From Thermohalobacteraceae bacterium (GTDB taxonomy: Bacteria; Bacillota; Clostridia; Tissierellales; VENL01): 34,633 bases of DNA. The first letter of the stretch is position 1, and the number at the start of each line of letters is the position of its first letter. Below, piece by piece: positions 19,369 through 29,569 of this stretch. Below the pieces are notes generated by a model. The model saw only the letters and a list, made by a program, of their open reading frames with translations. It made no database searches and had not been told where the DNA came from. The position numbers were made by a program, and so were the translations under genes. The stretch spans positions 1 to 34,633 of the forward strand of contig DAOUQG010000004.1 in the NCBI GenBank assembly GCA_030625765.1, written 5' to 3'.

Positions 19369-20310
19369 ATGAGAGAAAAAATTGGTATTCTAATGAATAA
19401 TATTAATAAAGTTATTGCTGGAAAGGAAAATGTTATAAGAAAAATATTGGTTTGTCTTTTATGTAGAGGGCATATTCTACTTGAAGATGTACCAGGAGTT
19501 GGTAAGACAACAATGGTAAATACTCTAGCTAAATCCCTTAATTTAGCATTCAACAGAATACAATTTACTCCAGACTTGTTACCTTCAGATGTAACTGGAA
19601 TATCTATCTATAACCCAAAAATCAATCAATTCGAATTTAAAAAAGGACCAATTTACAACAATATTGTTTTAGCAGATGAAATAAATAGAACTTCTCCAAA
19701 AACTCAATCAAGCTTACTAGAAGTAATGCAGGAAGGTCAATTAACAGTTGATGGTAACACATATAAAATACCTAAACCTTTTATAGTATTAGCTACTCAA
19801 AACCCTATAGAGTATGAAGGTACTTTTCCTTTACCGGAAGCACAATTAGATAGATTTATGATGAAGATATCAATTGGATATCCTGATAAAACTAGTGAAA
19901 TGGAGATTCTAAGAAGGTTTAGTAATAGTAATCCTTTAGATGAAATCAACTCTGTATTAACTGATAAAGATATTTTTGAGATGCAGCAAGAGGTTGATAA
20001 TATTCATGTAGACGAGTCAATAGATAATTATATTATTGATATAGTGTCGAAGACTAGAAATCACGAAAATATCAGACTGGGAGTAAGTCCTAGAGGTGCA
20101 ATTGCATTATTCAAAACTGCAAAAGGGTATGCATATATTAATAACAGAAGCTATGTTTTACCAGATGATGTTAAAAAGCTTGCTGCCGAAGTCTTATGTC
20201 ATAGAATTATTTTAACACCTGAAGCAAAGATTCAAGGAATTAGTGAGGAGAGCGTATTATATGATATTTTAAAAAATACAAGAGTTCCAGTGGTGAAAGG
20301 AAATGACTAA
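19369..20310 (+). CDS. MoxR-family AAA+ ATPase
   Basis: AGGAGGAG RBS; HILLEDVPGVGKTTMVNTLAKSL Walker A; DLLPSDVTGISIYNP; VLADEINRTSPKTQSSLLEVMQEGQ. Confidence 0.95.
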   Translation: MREKIGILMNNINKVIAGKENVIRKILVCLLCRGHILLEDVPGVGKTTMVNTLAKSLNLAFNRIQFTPDLLPSDVTGISIYNPKINQFEFKKGPIYNNIVLADEINRTSPKTQSSLLEVMQEGQLTVDGNTYKIPKPFIVLATQNPIEYEGTFPLPEAQLDRFMMKISIGYPDKTSEMEILRRFSNSNPLDEINSVLTDKDIFEMQQEVDNIHVDESIDNYIIDIVSKTRNHENIRLGVSPRGAIALFKTAKGYAYINNRSYVLPDDVKKLAAEVLCHRIILTPEAKIQGISEESVLYDILKNTRVPVVKGND

Positions 20311-21487
20311 AAAAAAGATATTTTCTATAGTATTATTTACTACATTTCTAATATTTGCATTATTTGTGGGTGGAGGATTTCCTTATTTACTTCTAATTAT
20401 TACAATTATGATATATGGCTACTCATATTATTCAGTAAGAAAGATTAGCAAAGGTTTAAATGGTATATTTTGGACTGACAAAGCATTCCTTAAAAAAGGT
20501 GAAATTGCAAATATTAGCTACAAAATCTATAACAGCTGTTTTATTCCACTTGTCTACGCAGAAGTTGAGGTTGACATCCCAAAAAGATTAACCAATCAAA
20601 AGAACGAAAAAAATGTTCATGAATTAAAACCTTATAGCACACTTAATTTTATCAAAAAACTTACTTGTGACCATAGAGGAATATTTGATGTTGGAGTAGT
20701 TAACATAGAAACTGGAGATATTTTTGGATTATTTAGAAAGAAGATAGTTGTAAAAGATAATCTTCAGCTTACAGTATACCCTAAAGTGCATAAGTTAGAT
20801 AGTTTTACTATTACAGGAACCGAATTTTTTGGGTCTATACCAACAACTCAAAAATTCTATGAAGACTATACAAGTATAAAAGACTTAAGGAAATATCAGG
20901 TCGGTGATAGTTTAAAGAAGGTAAATTGGAAAGTAACTGCTAAACGAGGAGATTTGTTTGTCAAAAATTATGACATATCTACAAATGTGGAGATACAGCT
21001 ATTTTTAGATTTCCAAATTGATAAATATAAACATGATACATATGGATATGTTGAAGAAAAAATAGTTGAATGTGTCGTAAGTATTATTCACTACTCATTA
21101 TATAATAGAGTGAATACTGATTTTATTACTTACACAGAAAAAAAGGTTCAGCTTCATGGCAAAGATAGCAGTATGTTTAACAAATTTTTAGAAATGGCAG
21201 TAAGAATCAGACCTAAAAAGAACATTAGTCTTGGTGATGTAATTATAAATGAGTCTAGAGCTTTATCACCAGGAACCTCTATAATTATTGTTACACCTGA
21301 ACTAGATAAAAAGTTAATCTCTGCAATACTAAAGCTTAAGAAACTAGGCTATAGTGTTATTTTAATAATTGTAAATGACTTTCAAAAATATAAGAATATA
21401 AATAAAGGTATTGATATTTTAGAAAAGACAGGTGTAAATATATATAAAATAGACATTGAAGATAACATTACGAATGTATTGAGGTGA
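20303..21487 (+). CDS. DUF58 domain protein
   Basis: Overlaps the moxR end (8 nt); YTSIKDLRKYQVGDSLKKVNWKVTAKRGDLFVKNYD. Confidence 0.93.
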   Translation: MTKKKIFSIVLFTTFLIFALFVGGGFPYLLLIITIMIYGYSYYSVRKISKGLNGIFWTDKAFLKKGEIANISYKIYNSCFIPLVYAEVEVDIPKRLTNQKNEKNVHELKPYSTLNFIKKLTCDHRGIFDVGVVNIETGDIFGLFRKKIVVKDNLQLTVYPKVHKLDSFTITGTEFFGSIPTTQKFYEDYTSIKDLRKYQVGDSLKKVNWKVTAKRGDLFVKNYDISTNVEIQLFLDFQIDKYKHDTYGYVEEKIVECVVSIIHYSLYNRVNTDFITYTEKKVQLHGKDSSMFNKFLEMAVRIRPKKNISLGDVIINESRALSPGTSIIIVTPELDKKLISAILKLKKLGYSVILIIVNDFQKYKNINKGIDILEKTGVNIYKIDIEDNITNVLR

Positions 21488-21491
21488 TTAG

Positions 21492-23795
21492 ATGAGCTCA
21501 AAAAATAAAATAATTAGTTTTACTTATAAATTAATAATTAATACTTTTATAAACTATTTTCTTATTAGCTTATTATTAGATTACTTAGAAATAGAAAATA
21601 GCTGGGTTAATACGTTTATAATATTTAGTGCTTCAATAAGTTCGGTGTGTGTATGGAGATTGGTTATTAAAAAACCTTGGATCTTAGGTATTTTCTTGGG
21701 TTTATTAACATGTGGGATTATATATATGTACAATTTTCAGAATTCAATTTACTTTAGTATGATAGATGTTATCAATGATTTTATGGATTGGTCATATCGA
21801 TTCATAACTGGATTAACTTTTTTACATGTGCCTAATTTTAGGATTTTATTAGGGTTAATAGTATTTGTTCTTTCACTTATTACAAGCATGCTTGTTTTTA
21901 GTGTTAAAAGGATGTATTTCTTATTCATCATTGGTACACCAATATTTATGATTAGATGGTTTCAGTATTCTGACAATGCTTTAATTCACTTTATTTTTTA
22001 TATAATGTTTGTATTGATGCTATATACGTTCAACAGATATACTCAAATGGAATCATCTTGGATAAGCAGTAAAAAAATCATCAAATCTAATATTTTCAAA
22101 TCATGGCTGATATACTCTAGTATTACTTGCATATCTATTGTACTTATATCGGCCGTTTTACCAAGAAATTTTATTCCTGTTTCGTCAAGATGGTTGGATG
22201 ACAAAATTCAAAGCAACTTTCCTTTTTTAGGTGAATGGAGAAATAATAGCATGAAATCACGTGGCTATGGGGATGAAATGAAATTTGATTTGTCTTTTAC
22301 AGATTTTCAGGATAGTTATAAGCGATTGGGAGGACCCATTAAACTAAAAAATATTTTGGTTATGACTGTTAGCAGTAAACAGCCAGTCTATTTAAAGGGT
22401 AGAGCAAAGGATTTTTATACTGGCTCATATTGGAAGTCGTCAGAGGAAACTTTTTATGAAGAGGTTATGGGAAGCCCTAATACTTTATACGAGAAAAATA
22501 AAGTAGATGGGAAGCATATAGCTGTAACAATTACACATAAGAATATTGTAACATCAACGCTTTTTAATTCATTTATCCCTAAAAATATCGTAATGGACAA
22601 GAGTTTTTATTATATGACAAAATCACTTGAAACTTTTAAAGAGAATTTAGTGATTAAGGATAAAAGATATACAGTTTTTTCTGTAAATCCATATATTGAT
22701 TGGGAAAAGGTAAAAGCTTCAAATTTCAAATTTGATAGGGATTCATTAGATTATTGGGATGAGGATTATGTCGATAGAAATCTTCAAATTCCAGAAGGTC
22801 TGCCAGATAGAATTCATTTATTAAGCTATAATATTTCAAGAGGTAATAAGAGTGATTATGAAAAGGTTAAGGCTTTAGAAAATTATCTTAGAAGCAATTA
22901 TAAATATAGCTTAAGTCCGCCAGAAACTCCTTTCAATAAAGATTTTGTAGATTATTTTTTATTTGAGTTAGAAGAAGGATATTGTACATATTTTGCATCT
23001 TCATTAGTTATTATGGCAAGAAGTTTAGGTATTCCAGCTAGATATGTTGAAGGGTATAAGATTTCAAGTGACAGTAATAAAACAAATGAAGAATATTTAG
23101 TATATAGTAAAGACGCTCATGCATGGCCAGAGGTTTATATAGAAGGATATGGATGGATGATTTTTGAACCTACTCCTGGGTATGAAAATATAGTCTATGA
23201 GGAAAAAATGAATGTAGATGAAGAAATAGCAAAAGAAGACAAAAGTGAGAGATATAGAAATCGATTTTTTGAGAAGGATTTATCAGAATTATTAGATTCA
23301 GATTTTGCTTTTGAAATGGAGTTCTCTCAAGAAAATGAAAATACAAATAAATCACAATATGTCAAAGCTATAATATATTCTATTGCTGTTTTTTCAATAC
23401 TAGTACTAGTTTTATTAATAGTATTCTGCTTCAATTTTATTAGAATAAAGTTAATATTCAAGCAAATATCCAAAAAAAGTTATAAGGAAAAAATATTAAA
23501 CTATTATAGATTTATATTAAATTTATTAGATATAGCTAATAACGGTAAGGATGAAGGTGAAACACCTAATGAATATTGTAAGCGGCTAAAACTAAATGTT
23601 TGGGAAGGGAAATATAATTTTAAAAATACTACAGAAATTTTTAATAAAGCTAGATATGGCGAAAGAGGTATTACAAGTGAAGAATTTGAGAATGTGAAAG
23701 AGTATTATCTAAAAACTGAAAAAAATACTTTAAAAAAAATAGGGATTATAAGATTTATCATATATAAATATTTTATGATGAGAATATATAAATAG
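21492..23795 (+). CDS. Membrane protein with transglutaminase domain (TgpA-like)
   Basis: Multiple TM; EEGYCTYFASSLVIMARSLGIPARYVEGY, DAHAWPEVYIEGYGWMIFEPTPGY catalytic Cys/His/Asp. Confidence 0.95.
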   Translation: MSSKNKIISFTYKLIINTFINYFLISLLLDYLEIENSWVNTFIIFSASISSVCVWRLVIKKPWILGIFLGLLTCGIIYMYNFQNSIYFSMIDVINDFMDWSYRFITGLTFLHVPNFRILLGLIVFVLSLITSMLVFSVKRMYFLFIIGTPIFMIRWFQYSDNALIHFIFYIMFVLMLYTFNRYTQMESSWISSKKIIKSNIFKSWLIYSSITCISIVLISAVLPRNFIPVSSRWLDDKIQSNFPFLGEWRNNSMKSRGYGDEMKFDLSFTDFQDSYKRLGGPIKLKNILVMTVSSKQPVYLKGRAKDFYTGSYWKSSEETFYEEVMGSPNTLYEKNKVDGKHIAVTITHKNIVTSTLFNSFIPKNIVMDKSFYYMTKSLETFKENLVIKDKRYTVFSVNPYIDWEKVKASNFKFDRDSLDYWDEDYVDRNLQIPEGLPDRIHLLSYNISRGNKSDYEKVKALENYLRSNYKYSLSPPETPFNKDFVDYFLFELEEGYCTYFASSLVIMARSLGIPARYVEGYKISSDSNKTNEEYLVYSKDAHAWPEVYIEGYGWMIFEPTPGYENIVYEEKMNVDEEIAKEDKSERYRNRFFEKDLSELLDSDFAFEMEFSQENENTNKSQYVKAIIYSIAVFSILVLVLLIVFCFNFIRIKLIFKQISKKSYKEKILNYYRFILNLLDIANNGKDEGETPNEYCKRLKLNVWEGKYNFKNTTEIFNKARYGERGITSEEFENVKEYYLKTEKNTLKKIGIIRFIIYKYFMMRIYK

Positions 23796-23857
23796 GATTT
23801 TATAGAGTGAAGGGTTAGAATAAATAGCTGAATTGAATAATTTGTTATTATAAGTTC

Positions 23858-23897
23858 AATAATAGATTTTAAGATGTAAGTCTTAAAATCTATTATT
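23858..23897 (+). terminator. Terminator-like perfect 17-bp inverted repeat
   Basis: AATAATAGATTTTAAGA-TGTAAG-TCTTAAAATCTATTATT. Confidence 0.7.
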
Positions 23898-23918
23898 TTG
23901 AAAGGGTTGATATACAAT

Positions 23919-24848
23919 ATGAGGGAAAGGAGAGTTAAAGAACCAATAATCTCAATTTCTAAGAATATAAATGAAGCTTCTTCTCTTAAAGAATGCTTAG
24001 ATATGCTGCCAATGAAAAAGCTTCTTAAAGAGGGAGATAGAGTAGTAATAACTCCTAATTGGGTGAAGGCAAAGCTTCCACAGACAGCTACAGTAGTTGG
24101 CCCTAAAACATTAGATGCGCTTATTAAGATAGTCAAGTCTTATAAACCATCTGATGTAATAATTGCCACAGGATCTGGAGGAGACCCTACAGATAAGGTT
24201 ATGAGATATATTGGATACGATGATGTTATTAAAAAAAACAATGTAAGGTTTATAGATTTAAATTATGGTCCATATATTGAATTAGATTTGAATCATGATT
24301 TTCCATCTTCAACTAAGCTTAATAAGCTATATGATGAAATGGATGTTCTAATATCCTTTACTCAGCTTAAAATGCATGAAGAAGCAACAATAAGTGCTGG
24401 GATGAAAAATATAGCACTTGGATGGCCTCCAGCTGAAATACATGGATTCCCCAAAAAAGATTTAGGGATTCATGATGATTTACATAATTTTATTGCAGCA
24501 ATGATAGAAAAGATGCCAATAGATTTAACGATAATTAGTGTGGATAAAGCTATGATAGGAACAGGTCCATCAACAGGAAAATCAGTTGATACTTCAGGTT
24601 TGATGATAGCAGGAACAGATCCTGTAGCAGTAGATACAGCAGGAGCGAGACTTTTAGGATTTTTACCACAGGCAGTACATTATATCTATGAGATTTACAG
24701 AAGAAAGTTAGGAGAAGCAAAGCTAGAAAATGTAAAAATCAAAGGTCTGAAACTTTCAGAAGCTGAAAAAATATTTAGCATGAATGCATATAATCAAAAA
24801 GTATCTTTAGATGAAAAAGGTATAAAAAAGATACATGGTAATGAGTGA
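23919..24848 (+). CDS. DUF362 domain-containing protein
   Basis: Start ATG 23919 (AAAGGG RBS) rather than TTG 23898; KMHEEATISAGMKNIALGWPP, MIAGTDPVAVDTAGARLLGF. Confidence 0.75.
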   Translation: MRERRVKEPIISISKNINEASSLKECLDMLPMKKLLKEGDRVVITPNWVKAKLPQTATVVGPKTLDALIKIVKSYKPSDVIIATGSGGDPTDKVMRYIGYDDVIKKNNVRFIDLNYGPYIELDLNHDFPSSTKLNKLYDEMDVLISFTQLKMHEEATISAGMKNIALGWPPAEIHGFPKKDLGIHDDLHNFIAAMIEKMPIDLTIISVDKAMIGTGPSTGKSVDTSGLMIAGTDPVAVDTAGARLLGFLPQAVHYIYEIYRRKLGEAKLENVKIKGLKLSEAEKIFSMNAYNQKVSLDEKGIKKIHGNE

Positions 24849-24954
24849 GTTTGTTACATAGATATTTTTTTATATATTAAGTTTTTCATTCTAAAATATA
24901 AAATGTTATGGTATACTGTGATTATATATTAATTCTATAAAGGGGATGCTACAT

Positions 24955-25419
24955 ATGAAAGAACAAATAATCAATCCATTCTTAAAAGCAAGTAAAGATA
25001 TAATTGTGCAAGTAGGGAATATAGAAATCGAGCAAAAAAAACCATACGTAAAGAAGAATATTGATTTGAATGATGATATCGGTGTAATAATAGGGATAAC
25101 AGGTACTATAAAAGGTCAAGTTATTATAAATTTTCCAGAGGAAATAGGTAAGAAGATAGCATCTAACATGATGGGTGGAATGCCTATAGCTACTCTAGAT
25201 AATATTGCAAAAAGTGCTCTTTGCGAGCTTGGAAATATTATACTAGGAAACGTTGCAACTGGTCTTTATAATGCTGGTATAACTGTAGATATAACACCTC
25301 CAAGTATAATTGCAGGATTAAGTATGAATTTTTCTGTTGCAAATCAACAGATTTTATGTATACCATTTACTGCTGGTGATAAAACTCTAGAATTAAATAT
25401 ATCTATTAAAGAAGATTAG
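24955..25419 (+). CDS. cheX: CheX-like chemotaxis phosphatase
   Basis: INPFLKASKDIIVQ...GVIIGITGTIKGQVIINFPEEIGKKIASNMMGG...KSALCELGNIILGNV (ExxN). Confidence 0.85.
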   Translation: MKEQIINPFLKASKDIIVQVGNIEIEQKKPYVKKNIDLNDDIGVIIGITGTIKGQVIINFPEEIGKKIASNMMGGMPIATLDNIAKSALCELGNIILGNVATGLYNAGITVDITPPSIIAGLSMNFSVANQQILCIPFTAGDKTLELNISIKED

Positions 25420-25449
25420 TAAAATACTTTTCAAAAAGAGGTGATTTTT

Positions 25450-25920
25450 ATGGCGATTAATATTGTTCTTGTAGAGCCAGAGATTCCTCAAAACACAGGA
25501 AATGTTGCTAGAACCTGTGCTGCTACAGGTTCATCTCTACATCTTGTAAGACCACTGGGTTTTTCCATCAATGATAAATATTTAAAAAGAGCTGGGCTTG
25601 ATTATTGGCACTTATTGGACATACATTATTATGATTGTATTGATGATTTATTTGCAAAATATCCAAGAGGAAAATATTTTTACGCTACTACAAAAGCAGA
25701 AAGTTATTATTCAGATATGATTTTCGAAGATGATTGTTTCTTAGTTTTTGGTAAAGAGACTGCAGGACTTCCTAAGGAGTTATTATCTAAAAATAAAGAA
25801 ACAGCTATGAGGATACCAATGATTAATAATGAGAATGCTAGATCTTTAAACCTTTCTAATTCAGTTTCAATTATAATATATGAAGCATTAAGGCAGATAG
25901 GCTTTTTGAATTTTAAGTAA
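25450..25920 (+). CDS. trmL: tRNA (cytidine(34)-2'-O)-methyltransferase (SPOUT)
   Basis: MAINIVLVEPEIPQNTGNVARTCAATGSSLHLVRPLGF; FGKETAGLPKELL; RIPM...ARSLNLSNSVSIIIYEALRQ. Confidence 0.95.
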   Translation: MAINIVLVEPEIPQNTGNVARTCAATGSSLHLVRPLGFSINDKYLKRAGLDYWHLLDIHYYDCIDDLFAKYPRGKYFYATTKAESYYSDMIFEDDCFLVFGKETAGLPKELLSKNKETAMRIPMINNENARSLNLSNSVSIIIYEALRQIGFLNFK

Positions 25921-25932
25921 AACAACATAAAT

Positions 25933-25978
25933 TTAACAAAATCGAATTCATCTTAACAAATTTAACATGGATTTAACA
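25933..25978 (+). promoter_or_regulatory. Candidate Pho-box-like TTAACA direct repeats
   Basis: TTAACA at 25933, 25953, 25962 and 25973 (offsets 20, 9, 11) upstream of the Na/Pi cotransporter. Confidence 0.5.
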
Positions 25979-26053
25979 AAACCTCCTTTCGTATGGTGTA
26001 ATATTATAATTGGAATTATACTTATATTAGAAAAATATTCAAGGAGGTTTTTT

Positions 26054-27655
26054 ATGGAAATAGCAATTGGTGTATTAGGTGGACTGGGGCTTTTTCTTTA
26101 TGGCATGAATATAATGGGAGCTGGCTTGCAGAAGGTTGCTGGTGAACGTTTAAAAAGATTGATTGAGATATTAACCAACAATAGAATCATGGGAGTTTTT
26201 GTTGGGGCAGTTGTAACTATGATAATTCAGAGCAGTAGTGCGACGACAGTAATGGTTATTGGATTTGTTAATGCTGGACTTATGCAGTTAACACAAGCTA
26301 TTGGAGTTATTATGGGAGCTAATATTGGTACAACCGTTACTGCTCAGCTAGTTGCTTTTAAACTGACTGATATTGCACCTCTTTTTATTGCATTTGGTGT
26401 TGCTTTATGGTTGTTTTCTTCAAAGAAAAAACATAAGGAAGTAGCAGAGGTTATCATAGGCTTTGGAATCTTGTTTATTGGTATGGATATTATGAAAGAA
26501 GCTTTAAAGCCTTTGAGAGGGTCACAAGCATTTGTTGATATGCTAGTAAATCTCAATAATCCAGCATTAGGAATATTAGTTGGATTTGCAATAACAGTAA
26601 TTGTTCAAAGTAGTAGTGCTTCTATAGGATTATTACTAGCTTTAGCAAGTCAAGGACTTATTACTATTGATATGGCTATTCCAATATTATTTGGAGACAA
26701 TATTGGTACTTGTACAACTGCACTTCTTTCAAGTATAGGAGCTAATAAAACTGCTAAGAGAGCAGCTATTATGCACTTGTTGTTTAATGTTTTAGGAACA
26801 TTAATTTTTATGCTATTACTTCAAACACCTATAAAATGGTTAGTAGAAAAAATAACTCCAAATGATATTGAAAGACAAATTGCAAATGCACATACATTCT
26901 TTAATATTGCAAATGTTATCATCTTGCTTCCATTTGCAGGGCTTATTGTTGTAGCAGCTAAGAAAATTATTCCTGGAGAAGTTGAACAAGTTGGAGGACT
27001 TAAATATATTGATCCAAGAATTATCGGAACTCCATCAATAGCAGTAGGTCAAGCATCTAAGGAAGTACTTAGAATGGGTAAAATGGTTCAGAATAACTTA
27101 AAAACTTCTATAGAAGCTTTTGTAAACAATGATGAAAAGTTAACTAAAAAAGTATTTAAGGAAGAGAAAAATATTAACAATATGGAAAAAGAAATTACTA
27201 AGTATTTAGTAGAGCTTACAAGAGCTTCTCTAAGTAATGAAGAGAGTATTAAAGTTACTACTTTATTCAATACGATAAATGACCTCGAAAGAGTTGGGGA
27301 TCATGCAGATAATTTAGCTGAGCTTGCTCAGTATAGAATAGATAATAAGCTAAGCTTTTCAGATAATGCTATAGAGGAATTGAAGGTTATGTTTGGAAAA
27401 GTAGAAGAGTCATTTAAAGAATCTCTTTGGGCATTTAAAACAGCGAATGCAGCTACAGCTAAAAGAGTTGTTGCATATGAAAAGGAAATAGATGTATTAG
27501 AAAAGAGATATAGAGCAAATCATATTCAAAGATTGAATGAACATAAATGCTATCCTGGATCAGGTGTTGTATTTTTAGATGTGATAAGCAATCTTGAAAG
27601 AGTTGCTGATCATGCATCTAATATTGCGTTGTCAATTTTAGATGCTTTAGAATAA
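26054..27655 (+). CDS. Na/Pi cotransporter family protein with C-terminal PhoU-like domain
   Basis: GLGLFLYGMNIMGAGLQ, duplicated QSSSATTVMVIGFVNAG and QSSSASIGLLLALASQG, GANIGTTVTA/GDNIGTCTTA; start 26054 with AAGGAGG RBS. Confidence 0.95.
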   Translation: MEIAIGVLGGLGLFLYGMNIMGAGLQKVAGERLKRLIEILTNNRIMGVFVGAVVTMIIQSSSATTVMVIGFVNAGLMQLTQAIGVIMGANIGTTVTAQLVAFKLTDIAPLFIAFGVALWLFSSKKKHKEVAEVIIGFGILFIGMDIMKEALKPLRGSQAFVDMLVNLNNPALGILVGFAITVIVQSSSASIGLLLALASQGLITIDMAIPILFGDNIGTCTTALLSSIGANKTAKRAAIMHLLFNVLGTLIFMLLLQTPIKWLVEKITPNDIERQIANAHTFFNIANVIILLPFAGLIVVAAKKIIPGEVEQVGGLKYIDPRIIGTPSIAVGQASKEVLRMGKMVQNNLKTSIEAFVNNDEKLTKKVFKEEKNINNMEKEITKYLVELTRASLSNEESIKVTTLFNTINDLERVGDHADNLAELAQYRIDNKLSFSDNAIEELKVMFGKVEESFKESLWAFKTANAATAKRVVAYEKEIDVLEKRYRANHIQRLNEHKCYPGSGVVFLDVISNLERVADHASNIALSILDALE

Positions 27656-27660
27656 TATAA

Positions 27661-27690
27661 AAAAGCTCATCATAATGATGAGCTTTTTTA
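27661..27690 (+). terminator. Rho-independent terminator
   Basis: AAAAGCTCATCAT-A-ATGATGAGCTTTT plus T-run. Confidence 0.92.
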
Positions 27691-27754
27691 TATTGAGAAA
27701 AATTTTATATAAATATATAATATACATATAAAGTTAAAATGGGGGTAGATATAA

Positions 27755-28603
27755 TTGGGAAAGGTTAAGATTATTACTGATAGTGTAGCTGACATACCAC
27801 CGAGTCTAGTAAAGGAATGGGACATCGAAGTTGTTCCACTTACTATTAACTTTACAGATGGAAGCTATAAGGATGGAGTAGATTTAACATTTGATGAGTT
27901 TTATAAGAAGCTTGAAGAAAGTGAAAAGCTTCCTACTACTTCTCAGGTATCTCCAGCTGAATTTTTAGAGGTATATAAAAAATATGAAAATGAATATGAG
28001 CATATGATTGTGTTTACTATTTCATCTGAGATGAGTGGAACATATCAGTCGGCAAACACTGCTAAAGAAGTTGGTGAAATGGAAGATAAGGTGACAGTAA
28101 TTGATTCAAGACAGATCACATTATGTCAAGGACTGATGGTGTTAGAGGCTGCAAAAATGGCAAAAAGAGGTCGGGAAAAAGATGCAATAATAGATAGAGT
28201 TAGTGAAATGATAGAAAAGATTAGATGTATTTTTGTTGTAGATACTTTGGAGAACTTAAGAAAAGGCGGAAGGTTATCAGTTGTTAAGGCATATGTAGGT
28301 CAAAAGCTCAATATAAAACCTGTACTTACTATGAGAGATGGAAAGCTAATTATGACTGGAAAGATTAGAGGTAGGAAAAAGGTTATAAATTGGGTAATTA
28401 AAGAGCTTCAAAAGAGTGAAATGGATTTTTCTAATCAAACTATGGGAATTAATCATACAAATTGTAAAGATTTTGGTATGGAATTATATGAAAGAGTAAA
28501 GGAAACATTTAATCCAAAGGAAATTATCTTTGGAAACGTAGGTGCTACAGTTGGAACTCACGCTGGAGCTGGAGCTATAGCAGTGTATTATGAAGTAAAG
28601 TAA
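27755..28603 (+). CDS. DegV family fatty-acid-binding protein (TTG start)
   Basis: VKIITDSVADIPPSLVKEWDIEVVPLTINF; TTSQVSPAEFLEVY; HAGAGAIAVYY; GGGGGT RBS before TTG. Confidence 0.93.
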   Translation: MGKVKIITDSVADIPPSLVKEWDIEVVPLTINFTDGSYKDGVDLTFDEFYKKLEESEKLPTTSQVSPAEFLEVYKKYENEYEHMIVFTISSEMSGTYQSANTAKEVGEMEDKVTVIDSRQITLCQGLMVLEAAKMAKRGREKDAIIDRVSEMIEKIRCIFVVDTLENLRKGGRLSVVKAYVGQKLNIKPVLTMRDGKLIMTGKIRGRKKVINWVIKELQKSEMDFSNQTMGINHTNCKDFGMELYERVKETFNPKEIIFGNVGATVGTHAGAGAIAVYYEVK

Positions 28604-28678
28604 CGATTTTGACAAATTGACGAAATATTGTAAAAATCGCGATTTCAATAAATATTATAAAAAAAAATAAAAATAGTG

Positions 28679-28707
28679 TTGATTATCGAAATTTTATATA
28701 TTATAAT
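28679..28707 (+). promoter_or_regulatory. Candidate sigma70-type promoter for the glycine riboswitch/grd operon
   Basis: TTGATT-17 nt-TATAAT. Confidence 0.65.
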
Positions 28708-28792
28708 ATAATAGTGTGAAGAAGTTAACAAATTAAAAATAGTGATTATTTTCTTTTTAATAATCTAATAGTTATTTAGCTGAATGATAAAT

Positions 28793-28958
28793 GCGGAAGA
28801 GATCATACATATGACGCCGAAGGAGTAAGTTGTAAAAAATGCCGTTTTACAATGAAACTCTCAGGCAAAAGGACCGTATTTTGACAGCTCTCTGGAAAGC
28901 GTATAGCACCGAAGGAGCAATTCTTGAAAAAGAGGAATCTCTCAGGTTTAGAACAGAG
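28793..28958 (+). ncRNA. Tandem glycine riboswitch (two aptamers)
   Basis: Two conserved cores: GACGCCGAAGGAGTAA...AAACTCTCAGGCAAAAGGACCG...CTCTCTGGAAAGCG and GCACCGAAGGAGCAA...AATCTCTCAGGTTTAGAACAGAG. Confidence 0.95.
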
Positions 28959-29003
28959 TATAAAGGCACATACTATAGTTATGTGTTTTTGCTCTGTTTT
29001 TTT
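28953..29003 (+). terminator. Riboswitch expression-platform terminator
   Basis: ACAGAG...GGCACATA-CTATAGT-TATGTGTTTTTG-CTCTGT followed by a T-run; the 5' arm ACAGAG overlaps the 3' closing region of aptamer 2. Confidence 0.8.
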
Positions 29004-29029
29004 AATGTTTAGATTTGTCTGGATGAGGA

Positions 29030-29416
29030 GTGGGGTTTTTGAAGAAAAAATTAGTAACTAACAATCCTTTAGTAAAAGAAAAATTTGATAATAAATTAAA
29101 AGTTGAGTTTTATGACATTGATTATTTAAAAATCCTTGAAAAGGTTAGAGATATGATACATACGGGAAATAAACTTTTATCACATCCATTATCAGGTAGT
29201 GTTAAGCCTAATGAGACACCTTATAAAACAGTAATTATTAGTGAAAATAAGGGACATCTAGATATTGATTCACTTATGATTATTGAACAAAGTATAAGCA
29301 CAACTACAAGATTTATGAAGGATGAAATGACTCCGGATTGGAATGAAAGAATTAGAGAGGATTTTCAAACTATAGACTTATCTTTAATAGAAAATGTTTT
29401 GAGAAATATGATTTAG
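29030..29416 (+). CDS. grdX: GrdX family protein of the glycine reductase operon
   Basis: VTNNPLVKEKF...SHPLSGSVKPNETPYKTVIIS...SLMIIEQSI; position between the glycine riboswitch and trxB. Start GTG 29030 or TTG 29039. Confidence 0.82.
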   Translation: MGFLKKKLVTNNPLVKEKFDNKLKVEFYDIDYLKILEKVRDMIHTGNKLLSHPLSGSVKPNETPYKTVIISENKGHLDIDSLMIIEQSISTTTRFMKDEMTPDWNERIREDFQTIDLSLIENVLRNMI

Positions 29417-29569
29417 AATACTTATAATAATCTTATTTTCTAAGGTTCAAAATTTAGTATGGCTTTAATTTTAAAATTGAAATTTTTTCAATTTAATTAA
29501 AATATTTATATTTTAAATCATCAATATATATTCATAATTATGATAATAATAATAAACAGGGGTGATATA

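Noticed and set aside
23705-24136. Minus-strand 143-aa ORF spanning the transglutaminase/DUF362 junction
   Set aside because: Crosses an intergenic terminator and overlaps two supported + strand genes; no motif.
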